64,000 nucleotides of DNA, taken from positions 48,081,600-48,145,599 of the forward strand of contig NC_082702.1 of assembly GCF_949987515.2 (NCBI RefSeq), written 5' to 3'. The notes below the pieces were generated by a model. It was not told where the DNA came from. It did not search any database and saw only the letters and a list, made by a program, of their open reading frames with translations. Positions 47,061 through 63,469 of the stretch are shown one piece after another. The DNA comes from Delphinus delphis (taxonomy: Eukaryota; Chordata; Mammalia; Artiodactyla; Delphinidae). The number at the start of each line of letters is the position of its first letter. The first letter of the stretch is position 1. Position numbers and translations under genes: made by a program.

Positions 47061-50000
47061 TCGGTTTGTTTTTGATAGGCTAAAATATAGTTACAGGAAG
47101 AGCATGCCAAACAACTTTATGTTTGAATAATTTTTATTACAGACTAATTTTCTTTTGTAGTCGTAAATATGTTCCCTCATTACCAAAGTGCAGTGCAACA
47201 AAAGTCACATTTCTCTTTAATGTAATCATATCATTTATTTCCATTATTTTCTTCTCCCCTCCTTGATATGTCTTTTTCACGATTAGCCAAAGAAGCTCCC
47301 AGTGTACTTTTCTGTGTCTAGCGAGCAAATCTGAGTGACTGTTGACTAAAATCAGAATTCAGATGGGATCTCTTGAAATCAGAGAATGTGACTAATACCA
47401 CCAACATTCATTTCTTTGAAATAGACCTTAGTATGGTCAAACCAGACGGTGCTGTGGCCTCAAGTCTGAGTAGACCCATTTTTCCCTGCTGCCACTACCA
47501 CTGGGACGTGTGCTCACCACTGACTCTGGTTCAGGGAAAAGTGACTGAATTTTCTGCCTGTGACACGGTTGCTTACACCACCTGCCTCTTTCAACCATGA
47601 TCGTTCTTTAAACGTGAGGGAAAACAGTCCTCCTCTTCCCAGCCCGCCCAGGGCTTTGCTCAGTGAGGAACATTCCATGGCAAAATTATAGCTGGGCTTC
47701 CAGGCTCACAGCTTTCTACACTAACTGATACCATCCTTGCTGCAGGGCTGCATCTTCCCCAGACCTAGGGGATGGCTGGGAAGGACAGGACTGAAGGTCC
47801 AACGCGTGATGTACAGAGGACCGCTTTTCCCGTCAGTCCCCTGACTTGGTCGTGGCCCAGCCCTCATGCCCAGTCACTTCCCTGCCCCCAGGTGACCCAT
47901 GATCAGGGCCTTCCCTGCCTTTCTCTGCACAGCACCCTGGTCAGAGAGAACCCCTGTACTCTGACAAGCTTCTGTAACTTTGGATTTTGAAGAGAAGTGT
48001 GGGGATCTTGATTTCTTTTTTCCTCTAAGGCCCCTGGGCAAATTACACAGTTGTTCCCAGTTAATCCTCAGTAATATTCAAGCAGAGCACATAAATAATT
48101 TGCCATTAAAAAATGAAAGGTCTTCCTGCCACAAAAGTAGTGGAAAATTGGCATAGGAAGGAGCCAGCTTGTACTCTGTGACAGTAGCATCTGTCACTTA
48201 GTCTAACTTCCTGAGAGTGTGGAATGTGATAAAGGGATTGGGCTCAGTCTCTACGCAGCACCTTGCGCACTTATTTAGGTGCAGTATCCCAATACTGTTA
48301 TGTAAGGGAACAGATTCAGTTATATTCATCCACGTAGAAACGTTGGGTATTTGTTTCACAGAATACTCAGTGTTTGTGAAGTTACGGAATCCATTATATC
48401 TGATATAGTATGGCAGGTAAATTGATAGAAAATTAATTGGAAGACAGTTCCAAACACAATAACTCAGCAGAAACATCCAGAATCAATTAATCAAACTGCA
48501 ACTCATTTTAATTGGACATACTCTAACCCAGAAAAGTCATTGGAATCTTTAATTAAGCTTTCAGGCCCAATCGTATTTACATTAGTCATGTTTTCCTGAA
48601 CAGTTACATCTTAAAATAAAAGGTTATTAACTTGAAACCTAATGGTAAAGTAAAAATCCTCAATACATGTGTGCTGCAAATGTTTATATCTAATTAGACA
48701 TTACATTTTTTTGGTAATTTAAAAAAGTAGTTTAGAACTGTTTGATTAGACAACCATTAACTCTTTAAAAGTGTGGAATTAAGAAGTCCTGTTTACAAAA
48801 CTGTTGATTTCCGGCTCGCTGTTACGGATGCTCCTTAGGCATGTATTTCCCATGTCTACGTGTGTATTTTCACCTGTTAATATCCCCATCCTCTGACCTT
48901 CCTCTCCACGGGGTATCTGTTTCTGACACTGACACCATGTTGTGCTCACGTCTCTCTGTCTAAATCCATTACTAGACTGTGAGATCTCTGAGACCACGAT
49001 CAGTTGCATATAACTCTGTACCTCCAATGTCAGACAGTGTCCAGCAAAGAGCTGCTAAATAAAGCTTGCAGAACTGAAATGCCAGTCAAACCAAAAGTGA
49101 TCTGAGAAGAAAATGGAAGTTTTCTTCTTTGACCATATTCTTATATGGAGAGGAAAGGAGCGGCCTTGTAGTGAAAGGCCAACTGTAGGTTTTAGTCTTA
49201 ACTCTGCCTCTGACTAAATGTGTTTATTCTAAAATTTCTCAGCTATGCCCATGGGCTAGTCCCTGGACTTTTCTATGCCTCTAGTTTCTCATCACCTGAA
49301 ACAAAACAGCAGAAAACAAACAAGAATGAATGAATTGGAACCAATGAAAATGGATTATTCAGTTGTTGGACTCTGGGTTATTTAGTTATTATTATGTCAC
49401 TGGTAGAATGAGACAAACCCCTAAATCAGAGAGACTGTAGATGTTTCAGAGTGACAAATGCATAACAGGCCATGATTTAATGTTACTGTGTACTATAAAC
49501 TCTACACTGTGATTTAAAATACTGTAACACGAAGTCCATGAAATACACCAGGAATACACCTCTAATCCAGATTTCGCTGTGTCTGGCCCTCCTCCAAAGA
49601 GTGCCTGGGCCAAAGCTAAAACCAAGGCTGCAGGCTGCCTTCCTTTCCCAGGAAAGAAAACTCCAGCAAGGATGCCGAAAGAATCTCTGTCACAGACTTG
49701 ACTGAGCCCTAGACTTTCTTTGAGTTGAGTTAGCAGCAGCTTTGATGTGGAAGGAAGAGAAAAGATGTCCTCAAGGTAAGGGGAGAAGAGAGACTTCAAG
49801 GATGGCAGGAGATTGAGTAAATGTAGGACGGATGAAACAATTGTGTCAGCAATTCTGAAACTCTGGGATAAAAGCAAGTCCTTCTCTTCCTTGCCCACAT
49901 AAACTGGAATTGTAAGATGTCTGGCTCCGTACCATACTTCATCTGGATTTATAAATAGAAAATATGACCCACACCCTTAAGACTTTCATATTCTTCATTG

Positions 50001-51937
50001 AAAAGACACAAATTATGTCAACTGAAGCCATTTGAATACAGATATTTAAATATAGTCATTTGAAATATAAGACTAAATAGCATTAGTACCATGAGTTCAG
50101 AATTCTCAGAAATTCTTTTATTGCCCTTTCCTGGTGTTTCATTATCCAAAAACATAGAATTAATTGATTCAGAAATATTTATTGAGTTTTATTGACAATC
50201 TCAGTCCCAGGGACCCAAACATCCCTGTGAGGAAAGGCTGTACCTCTCTTCAACTCTTGAAGCACCAAGCTCCCATCTGCTACTCCTAAGGTACAGCTGG
50301 TTTAGTGAATGAGTGTGTTAATTATTTACTAACAGTAAATTCATTGAGAAGTAATAATTATTATCAATATTAATTGATAATTAGTTATAATTATACATAA
50401 TTATAATTATAGATAATTATAATAGTTGCACAGCTATTATGTGTCAGGCACTGTTCTTTGTTCTGGGGATATAGTGTGAATGAAATAGCCCTTATTGAAT
50501 GTGTATTCTGATGGAGATACACTGATAAGATACAAGGAACACTGTACAAAAGTAAAGCTTGCTAGATGATGACAAAGACGTACTTATTTAGGGTCTTTCT
50601 GGCCAAATTTCGGTTCTGAAATACCAAAAAATAAACAAAAAACAAAAATCAAAAAACCTGTTGAATCTCTGAGAATAGGAGACCTTAGGTAAATGAGGCT
50701 AGATTAGGAACTAGCTAAATGAAGTTGGGGGTGGGCGTGTAGGGAGAGTTAACACATTCTGGAAGAGAGAACAGGTACAGAGCAGGTGTAGGATCCTGGA
50801 GGTGAGGCAGCATCGTCTGTTCAAAGATGAAGCTCCTTTTGAGAGGCCCCAAGACCACCTAACTGTCTCTGGGTAAGCCACCCAGATTATTTAGATGAGG
50901 ACACTATCTTCCTCCTTCAAATTCTGAGCATTAATGTATGGTATTCCTGGGCACCAGTGTATGTGCAAGTGCACCCAGAGCTTACATTCCCAGTGAGATA
51001 GTGCTTTAAGTGACTGTCTGCATCAGGTTCACCTGTGTGCTTGTTGACCGTTTAGATTCACAGCCATTTTTTCTGGTCCACACAATCAGTATTTCTTGGG
51101 ACAAGCCCCTGACCCTGTATTTTAAGAAGCCTTTCCATGTAGTACTCATATTCCTTAACGTTTGAGAACCTCTGCCTTAGAATAGCAGGGTCTGATTCTA
51201 CCCAAACACTGTAAACCTCTTCAAGGGTGACTTGGTAAATACATGTTGTTATATATTATTCAATAAATGTTACACCACTGTGTGTCCTCATTAATCCCCT
51301 TTCCTGATTTCGTTGAGAATCTCTAACAATGAACATTGGTCCAACACTTAGAAAAAATTCACTGGGAAATATGCCTGACAGAAGCAAATGCTCTGGTGCT
51401 CAAACTGATGCTGTGTGTTTTTGATGAAAAGATAACAACCAAAAGGTCACATCAACGCACAGTCAAGTTAGAAAAGCTCAAGGATTCCTTCATAGTTCTC
51501 ACTAAATTAAAACTGTCCCGGCATCAGGATCAGGTTTCAATGTGAAGGACGAACCACACTTACCCACAAATATATGCCTATTTAAAATTGCAAGAAAAAG
51601 GTTAGTTTCTACATAAGAATATCAATGCATATCACTGTTATTTGGAATGAAAGAGCCTTTAAGTTCTTTAAAATAAAGAGACTGATTAAAAAAAGTCTCC
51701 CATTTAAAGTTTAATAGAACTCTTTTAGAAAATCTATAACAAATTCAACCTTTGGGAAAAAAACGTGAATCAATGTTTTATGTTTTTGAATTCTTCTACT
51801 ATTTTGTCACAAATCGTGCTTCTAAAAGTGTATTGGCTCTTCAGACTCCAGTGGTTCTCTGTTAAGGCCATGATTTTGGCCGCCCTCCGTGAGGCCTCAG
51901 TTTTGTGTGGTCTTAAAATCCTGAACAAAACACCTAG

Positions 51938-56162
<4,225 letters not shown>

Positions 56163-56250
56163 ATTGATGAGAAAGCGAGGAGACAAGTCCACCTTGCATC
56201 AGGTACAGAACTCAGTGCGGTCAGATCCCTTGTACTGGGCAGGATTCTAG
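56163..56250 (+). CDS. CNTNAP4: CNTNAP4 exon: laminin-G domain 4, late part (about exon 21)
   Basis: 88-bp exon, acceptor aattttatag, donor gtaagt at 56251. It enters in phase 0 and leaves in phase 1. It encodes IDEKARRQVHLASGTELSAV then RSLVLGRIL. 'SLVLGRIL' is the strand that precedes the final 'GFTGCLS' of the domain, which would be in the next exon. That next exon was looked for and not found to 64000. It is the last coding sequence in the window. Confidence 0.95.
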
Positions 56251-56317
56251 GTAAGTAAAAGGAATGGCCTTTCGCCTAATCATGATGCATAAACATGGAC
56301 CAGAAGAGTCATATGCC

Positions 56318-56363
56318 AGACACATAGACACACACAGACACACAGACACAGACACACACACAC
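56318..56363. repeat. CACAGA/CA simple repeat
   Basis: Imperfect run of cacaca and cacaga units. It lies inside a 157-codon open frame (56264-56737) that I regard as chance. Confidence 0.85.
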
Positions 56364-56419
56364 GCCACATGCAAATTCATCATGCCAAAAGAAATCTCTT
56401 GCATAATTTCATTTCTGAA

Positions 56420-56745
56420 GTGAATGATAATCAAGGCAGAAGCTGTACTTTCTCAGGGGTATATGTAATCGTGAGTAGGGACATTTTGCAAGATGAGCAA
56501 GCATGCTACTTTGATAGTAATGCCACTCTGGCGTGTGCCATGCGTCAGTCCAGCATAATGAAACACGGTATTGCCCTCACACTTCAAGAATATCAAATAA
56601 AAGTAGAAATAACAGACTGTGTATCAGTCAGCTGTCAAATATATAAATCATCATCTAATGATAAAACTAGGATTAGATCTAAAAGAAAATGGAGGAGGAA
56701 GCAATTGCTTTTCTGCTGCTTAGTGAATATGCTTTAGGTTGTGGC
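56420..56745 (+). repeat. Block X, copy 1 of an unrecognised diverged repeat
   Basis: Aligns collinearly with 60280-60600. Paired anchors: aggggtatatgtaatcgtgag / agaggtgcatataatcatgag; gatgagcaagcatgctac / gatgggcaagtgtacgcc; aatgataaaact in both; gaggaagcaattgctttt / ggagaaagcaattgttgc; and tatgcttta / catgcttta. I estimate roughly two-thirds identity. Repeat family unknown. Confidence 0.6.
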
Positions 56746-58878
56746 CTTGATCCTGTTTGCCTTGTTGAGATGCAGTGGCCAGCCACTCCTGCTAGAACCC
56801 AATGACTTATAACCCAGTGTCTATCTAAATGCCTTATAATTCTTATTTCTATCCACTAGTTACTTCTGATAATAGCACTGAAGTAGAAACATACTCTTGC
56901 CATTTTAACATCAAAATATGTGTGCTTTTTTTTATACTTGCCAGCAAGGACTAAATGGAAAGAGGGGCAGTACATTTTAAAAGGGATTTTCTTTTTAGTT
57001 ATAAAAGTGGGGGTGGGAGACTTTCTGTAGTCTGGTTTTCCTTCCTAGTTTGATATTTGACCCTAACCTCGAATATTTTGTCCAAGATAATGAATGGAAT
57101 CTTTTATTTTTTTGACCTTTTCAGTTACTTATACCTTGATATACCATTTCTTGCATTCCCTGTACATAATCTCCGAATCTTGAGAATGCTTTATCAGACC
57201 TGTGGGTGAATGATCAAAATATCGGCCCTTGAGAAGGTTAACAGTTAAGTTGGTAAATATTTATAGGCTTTCTAGTACTATGATAAGCACCAGTATTGTA
57301 CGCTCTTATTCTCCAAACAAGCAGGGGAAGTATCAATTGCATTGTTCTTCCAGGATGCTATAGTGGAGACAAAAAATATGTGCAAAGTACTACTTAGATA
57401 CTTGGAAGCTTAATTGGAATATCCCAAGTGAGTTTCATAGTATAAGTTACATAAATTCAACTACAGTAATTAAAAGATCAGATCATTATAACCAATCCCG
57501 ATTTCAAGAGCTCCTCAGTCTAGCAAGGTCTGAGATGAGGCACTTTACATAAAAATGTAAAATGCAAGATAGAAAACTCTAACAATTATGCATAATGTTG
57601 ATAAAATCATATTTTTGAAGAAATAACATCTTCAAGTTTAATGCCAGAGTTGCTGATGAAAATATTTTGTGTGAATAGAAATAAGCCAAATATATTATAA
57701 AAGAATTGGGAAACTGATCTGCATTTTATAAGGAGGATTGTATTAATCAAACAGTAGAATAATAGCATTCATTATATAAATATTTGTCTCCCTTTTTATA
57801 ATGAATATCACAGATTAATGAGGAATTAAAGATGTTAATGTTTTCATTCAAGAACAGAGTGTTATTAAAATGCATACCACTCATGCTGAAAATTAAGATT
57901 CAAGTTCAAAAGTAAGAATTTGTTTGGTACGTGCCTAAGGTGTGGATCTTGGCCAAGGACTAATATTACATTCAAATCATTTGTAACTCAAAGGAGACTA
58001 AAAATTTATGATCATATGGTATGGTTTATGAATTTACAACAAAATGTTATGTACTATATTATTATATTGTAATATGGTATATTAACTTATAGCAAAATTG
58101 ATGCTAAAAGGGAACTAGTAGTTTTCCAGAGAGTTACTCAATCTTGAAGTTTCTTATTATGTTAGTCAGGGTCCTCCAAGAAGCCACTGGCAAGACAAAA
58201 TTAACCACGTGAGGATTTTATTAAGGGGACACTTGTGAAAGAGAACGTGTGGAGAGAGCTTGCCAAGACCGGGAGAGCCATCAGATGCCATGCAGCTCTG
58301 CCTTCAGGTGAAGGAGAGAGGGAGGGAAAGTTAGACAGAAGCATCCTAGACTTCTGTGCAGTCAACAAAGGTTAAACAGTCGTTGGGGAGCCCATGAGTC
58401 TGTCATCCATCAGAGGAGTCCCATGTTTCCAAAGGATGGGTCTGCCTTAGAGTCCCTGCTATGAGCAGCTGTTGGCTGGGAACAGCCCATGGGAAGCAAG
58501 GCACTGGCCCAAGTATGAGGATGGATTTCAGAGCCCAGCAGCTGGGGCCCTTGGTCAATTCCTCTCATCTAGTTGGAGGTCTGCAAGGCACATTCTCATG
58601 TGCTCACACTTATCAACTATGTTTCTCATTTTTGTAATTCTGTTTGGCTCCCTTGTTCATTTAGCACATACTTTGTGATCACCTGTTGTGTACACAGAGA
58701 ATGCCACTCAGCAAGGCAGACACTGCATCTGCCCTCACAGAATTTATGGTTAGTGGGCATACAGATAATCATTATACAAAATGTTCCTGTGTATCTAATT
58801 GAGTATAATGTACCCTATGTTGCTTGGGATAAAATAGTTCCAAATTATCCTCCAAATTAAAATAAATTAAAATACGGT

Positions 58879-59015
58879 GGGACTTCCCCGGCAGTCCAGT
58901 GGTTAGGACTCAGCACTTTCACTGCCGGGCCCCGGGTTCAATCCCTGGTCAGGGAACTAAGATCCCACAAGCCGGGCAGCACAGCCAAAAAATAAAAATA
59001 AAATAAAATAAATAC
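58879..59015 (+). mobile_element. Older tRNA-derived SINE related to CHR
   Basis: Head 'gggacttccccggcagtccagtggttagg', B-box 'gggttcaatccctgg', then 'ggaactaagatcccacaagcc' and an aaataaaat tail. It has the 'aactaagatcccacaagcc' form and lacks the longer CHR right part, so it belongs to an older branch of the family. Confidence 0.85.
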
Positions 59016-59094
59016 TTGTTTCGTTTTATAATTTCTTTTAAGGGAGCAGAAAAAAAACATTGACCAGTTTTTTGGGAGGGGTTATAATTTGCCT

Positions 59095-59345
59095 ATTTTC
59101 AACCAAAGACTTAAGGATATGACCATCCACTGCCATTTTAGATGGAAACCCAGAAATAAAGGAAATTCTTCCCCTCTTTCACTTTTCTCCAGTACTCATT
59201 TCTTAAACTTAGGAAGAATCATGGGAATAATTTTGGATTACTGTCACTATTAATCAACATTACTAGCAGATGTTGAAAAGGAGGGTAAATTTTAGAAATA
59301 ATATCAAGCTCTACTATGGTGACATGGAAACCATCTCTAACTCCC
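59095..59345 (-). repeat. Block Z, copy 1 (inverted relative to copy 2)
   Basis: Its reverse complement aligns with 60870-61095. Anchors: gagatggtttccatgtca in both; then ctagtaatgttgattaat / ccagtaatgcttgttaat; gaaatgagtactgg / gaagtgagtcctgg; and aagaatttcctttatttct / gcaattcctctctttct. Unknown family. Confidence 0.55.
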
Positions 59346-59399
59346 TACTACACTTAAAATATTTAAAGACTCAAGAACTTTGGCATTAGTAGTCATTAG

Positions 59400-59945
59400 T
59401 AGTTGGGAGCCAGGGTGAGATGATCCAGCTGTTTGCCAAGCAGCTCGATTTAGATACTCCTGTATTCAATAAAGTACATCAAATTTGCTTTTCATATTTA
59501 AAATTCACTATAAAATTTAACTCTGGGTTCTATATCTGGATACTTGTATGTGTTAGAATCATATGTTTTATGATTTATTTGAGTAGAAGCTGGATGATTA
59601 TTTTCACTCATCCTGAGTAGTAGCTTTTGTATATTAGAGGTGATTGATGACCATTGAGGATCATTTCTCTCTTCTGAGGCCATAGAGCCAGGGAGTACAC
59701 TCAGATTACCGCAGTGGAGGTTTAGCCCAGATATAAATAAAGTCTGTAGTCAGCTAGGAAAGGACATCTACTCAGTCTCCGATAAAGAGCTTTGAGAACA
59801 ATCTCAATGTGTCAGGAACCGTTCATGTAAAACTCACTTAAGAGCGCAGACGTGAGGAAAAAACATGAGCCAGGTAACCTAAGAGCACTGCAATTTTGTA
59901 AATATATTGTGAAACGTCCCTTAAGATAATGGAGGCGTTATTTTA
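59400..59945 (+). repeat. Block Y, copy 1 of an unrecognised diverged repeat
   Basis: Aligns with 61520-62000. Anchors: catcaaatttgcttttca / cattacatttgctttgtt; ttttcactcatcctgag / ttttcactcattgtgag; ctcttctgaggc and agagccagg in both; gtaaataaagta-like aataaa motif; aagagcactgcaattttgtaaat / aaggacactgtgattttgtaaat. About 500 bp, and the best conserved of the three blocks. Confidence 0.7.
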
Positions 59946-60279
59946 AAAGCACGTTTTAAAAGAGAAGTATAGTTTAGAGCAAGAAAAATAAGGAATCTAC
60001 TTAAAGTCATTTTTTTGTATTCAGCAGCTTGAGTTTTGAAAATTTTAATAATTAAAATGTCATAGACCATCTTCAGTACTTAGCATGACTTCATCCTTGT
60101 GGCGGCTTTAATCGTTTCCAGACAGTCAGCTACATCATTTTGAATTGGCCATACCTAGAAACTTAAAAACAGCTTTTCTCCTCATCGTGACACCCCAGCA
60201 TCGATCAGAAGTGTCATGTTCCAAAAGCACAGAGCACTCATGACGCTGAAACGTATTATCTGCTATTAACTATGGAGCA

Positions 60280-60600
60280 AATGATAAGGTAGACAGTGGG
60301 ATTTTGTCAGAGGTGCATATAATCATGAGTACACGCTCCAGGTGGGATGGGCAAGTGTACGCCTTTGACAAGGACGTCACCTGCATCACTTTCACTTGGC
60401 CGTCAAACATCGTAAAACAGAGCTCAACTTACACTGCAAAAAATACTAAATGATAAAAGCCGAAGTCACAAATCCCAAATTATATATTTATCAGCTGCCA
60501 CAATCTAGAAGCCTTCATACAATGATAAAACTCAAATAATTTCTAAACTAAAAAGGAGAAAGCAATTGTTGCTTTCTTTAATTACTGACATGCTTTAAAA
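60280..60600 (+). repeat. Block X, copy 2
   Basis: Partner of 56420-56745, same strand, 3.86 kb downstream. The two copies carry independent small indels, and this one retains more CpG sites (for example near 60385-60410). Confidence 0.6.
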
Positions 60601-60869
60601 TGTACCTGTACCAGGAATAAGTAAAAAATAAAGCCATGATCAGGGACTTACACTATTGTGTGCATGAATTTATTAAAGACCAGGCGTTGATGGATGAGAG
60701 AGAGAGGATGGAATTGACAGGAGGTACGGATACAGGACCTTTGGGGTGGAGAGAGGGCACAGCCACAGCGAAGAGATACTGGACCGGCCAGCCTAATGAT
60801 GGTCTATAGCACTAGTCAGAAGAAAGACAGTGAAATGTGAATTCTGCTTGGGTTGTCTGTTAAGTATAA

Positions 60870-61095
60870 AAGAGGGTTGGAGATGGTTTCCATGTCATCA
60901 GAGTAAGATATTGTTACCTATAAATTATCCTCCTTGCTTGATAGCTGCCAGTAATGCTTGTTAATGACGATTGGAGCCAAAAAGTGTTCCTACATTCCAT
61001 TCTCATTTGTAGAAGTGAGTCCTGGATGACAGAGAGGGAGCAATTCCTCTCTTTCTAGTCTTCCTTCTGAAGAGGCAGGCAGTCTGATGTCGTTT
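60870..61095 (+). repeat. Block Z, copy 2
   Basis: Partner of 59095-59345 in opposite orientation. It sits between X copy 2 and Y copy 2. Confidence 0.55.
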
Positions 61096-61519
61096 CTTTG
61101 TTAAGCATGTTCAAAATGTGTTAAGTACTGAGGCCAAAGTGAATGATTCCTCAATCGGCTCCTTTAAGAGACCTATTTACTCAAAGATTATATAAAGAGA
61201 CATCTCTCTACGATGTAATTATGTAATTAATCAAAGGAAATATGCAGGTATAAAGTTGTTTTGCTAATTCATTAAGCTTTTATTGGGTCACAATTCTACC
61301 ACATGAAAAAAAAACCTCAATTAAGATCATTGCATACTCTTGAAATTGCATAAAACCTCTCATAGCAAATGTGCCCACATTTTGAATAATGATATAATTT
61401 AACCTATTACAAAATGACTGAAAATTACTATTCAGAGGCTGAGTGAAGTTCGACTATTTATTACTTTTTTATGTCAGGTATGTAAGGGTGCAAGACCACT
61501 GACAGCAAAAATCGGTGGG

Positions 61520-62000
61520 TACATCATGGTGGGAAGAGCCAGGTCGCATCAAATAAACTGGGTTCATATTCCTCCATAATTAATAGGCTGCATTACATTT
61601 GCTTTGTTTATTCAAAACTCATTAAATTAAGTTCTGAGTTGTGTTTACAGATTGTTTTTTATGTTAGAAGAGTTTTCTAAAAGGCTGAAGATGTTTTCAC
61701 TCATTGTGAGCAGTAGCGTTGGTATACTTAAAGGCAGTGACCACATAGGGATCATTTATCTCTTCTGAGGCTGCAGAGCCAGGAAGTAACTCAGGTTTTT
61801 GCAGTGGAGATCTAGGCCAGATGTAAATAAAGTATGTGGTCAGAAGGAAGAGGATGTCTACGGCATCTCACAGAAGAGCTTCAGGAACGGACTTCAATCT
61901 CAGGGACATTTTATATAAAACCTGCTTCAAAGCCAAAGGGTACACAAGAAAGTTTAATTCAGTTACTTAAGGACACTGTGATTTTGTAAATGTCCAGTCA
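61520..62000 (+). repeat. Block Y, copy 2
   Basis: Partner of 59400-59945, same strand, about 2.1 kb downstream. Contains 'ctcttctgaggctgcagagccagg' and an aataaa motif at the matching place. Confidence 0.7.
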
Positions 62001-63469
62001 GATGACACTTCAGGTGACACAGGTCATGCTGAAAGCAAAAGAGAAGCTCAGGTTACCCCGAGACGCCTCACTATAAATAGTTTGTACATTAATCAGGTTC
62101 TCAAGGTTGTATCTCAGAGCAGTAGGCTTGGTTGGCAAATAAATACCGTTTAGAAAAAAACCTGCTCCTTTATCCACACAGTATTTGCTGTCTGCTTTGC
62201 CATTTGACTTTTCCACCAACTGTTGTTGTTGTTGAATCCTTGTTGTAATTGCCTGTGATGGTAAAAATGTCCTGCTGGTCATTAGCACGGCTCCTTTGAT
62301 TCATTGCACCATTTTCTGGCAAGCTTTATTTATCTTTATGGATTAAAGGCATTGAGATCCTTTTTTAAGGTGACCCCTTTTCCATAGGTGTGGCCAAACT
62401 ACTTAGGTTTCTTTTGAGTTATTTGTTTTGTTTTGTTTTTCTTTGTTGTTGTTGTTTTGACAGCCACAAGAAGTTTCATGAAGCACTTCTTGTTTTAATT
62501 GTTCTTCATTTACTTCATATCCTTTCCAGAAACAGTCCTCTCTCTGCGTAATAAACAGAAAGGCGCTTCATACGAATTTTACTTTCTTGTTACTCTATTT
62601 TCTTGTAGAACTTTTGGTAGATTTCTTTGCAAAAGCAGAAGCCATTCCCTTGGTTGGAAGATACAGTTGAGGCTAACTTTTTAACAGGCAAGACCACCTG
62701 CAAAATCTGAGTCAGTTAAGAATTTTTCTAACCGGAAACATCCCAAACATAATTGTCTTATCAGGATTTCAATGAAGTAAGAGGCATTTATCTACAATTC
62801 CCCCACCCGTGCTGTTCTAACCCTTACATGTTGTTGGCATTTCAGGAGTCAGATAATAGGAAAGATAAATGTTTTTGTCCACTGGCTCTATGAACACAGT
62901 TGTCAGTGCAGCTCTCTGATACTATGTACTGCTTATAAGCAACTTAATATAGCTGTTAACTTCATCTGGACTCAACTCTGGGAAGATGGATGCAAAGTCC
63001 CATAGTTCCCTTTCTCTCCAGATTCTAGTTCCGACCCATTGACTTTCCTGAAACAAGGGAGTTGACGGTCTAGCGCAGCCAGGTGGGGTGCCTGGGGGCT
63101 GCCAGTGAGACAGTGTTGTGAGACTCCCTGCTTCTGGTTGGAAGAGAGTCTGGGGACCAGCCTAGAAGAGTCTTAAGGGAGACCCTGAATTGTGTGGCTC
63201 CTGGAAAATGCTTGGCTTGCAGAGGCCCCTGGACCCCGTGGGGAAAGGGCAGCATTGAAAACTCAGTGCTTCTGTGTTCCCTCTTTGCCGAGGAGAGAAT
63301 GACCTGAAATGTGAGGATGTCCTGAATCCTGAAATTTGGACCATGTCCTCTCTGTCCCAAGGTTGGGTGGGCATTTGGATGGCAGCTTCACGGACAAGGA
63401 CAGCTGCTACGCTGTCTACCTTCTCTGGGCGTCAGCCACCTAAGGAAGGCAGTGACAGAGAATCAACGA

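Noticed and set aside
49446..49898. 150-codon minus-strand ORF
   Set aside because: No recognisable domain and no CpG or splice context; a run of this length is expected by chance in 64 kb. It was not tied to a known repeat either, so it stays unexplained.
56264..56737. 157-codon + strand ORF just after the last exon
   Set aside because: It starts past a good gtaagt donor, runs through a CACAGA simple repeat (His/Asp/Thr-rich translation) and into repeat block X.
58150..58700. Possible ERVL-type LTR ('gtcagggtcctccaagaagcc', 'ttttattaaggggacac')
   Set aside because: It resembles LTR sequence in places, but I could not define its ends or family, so it is not listed as a feature.
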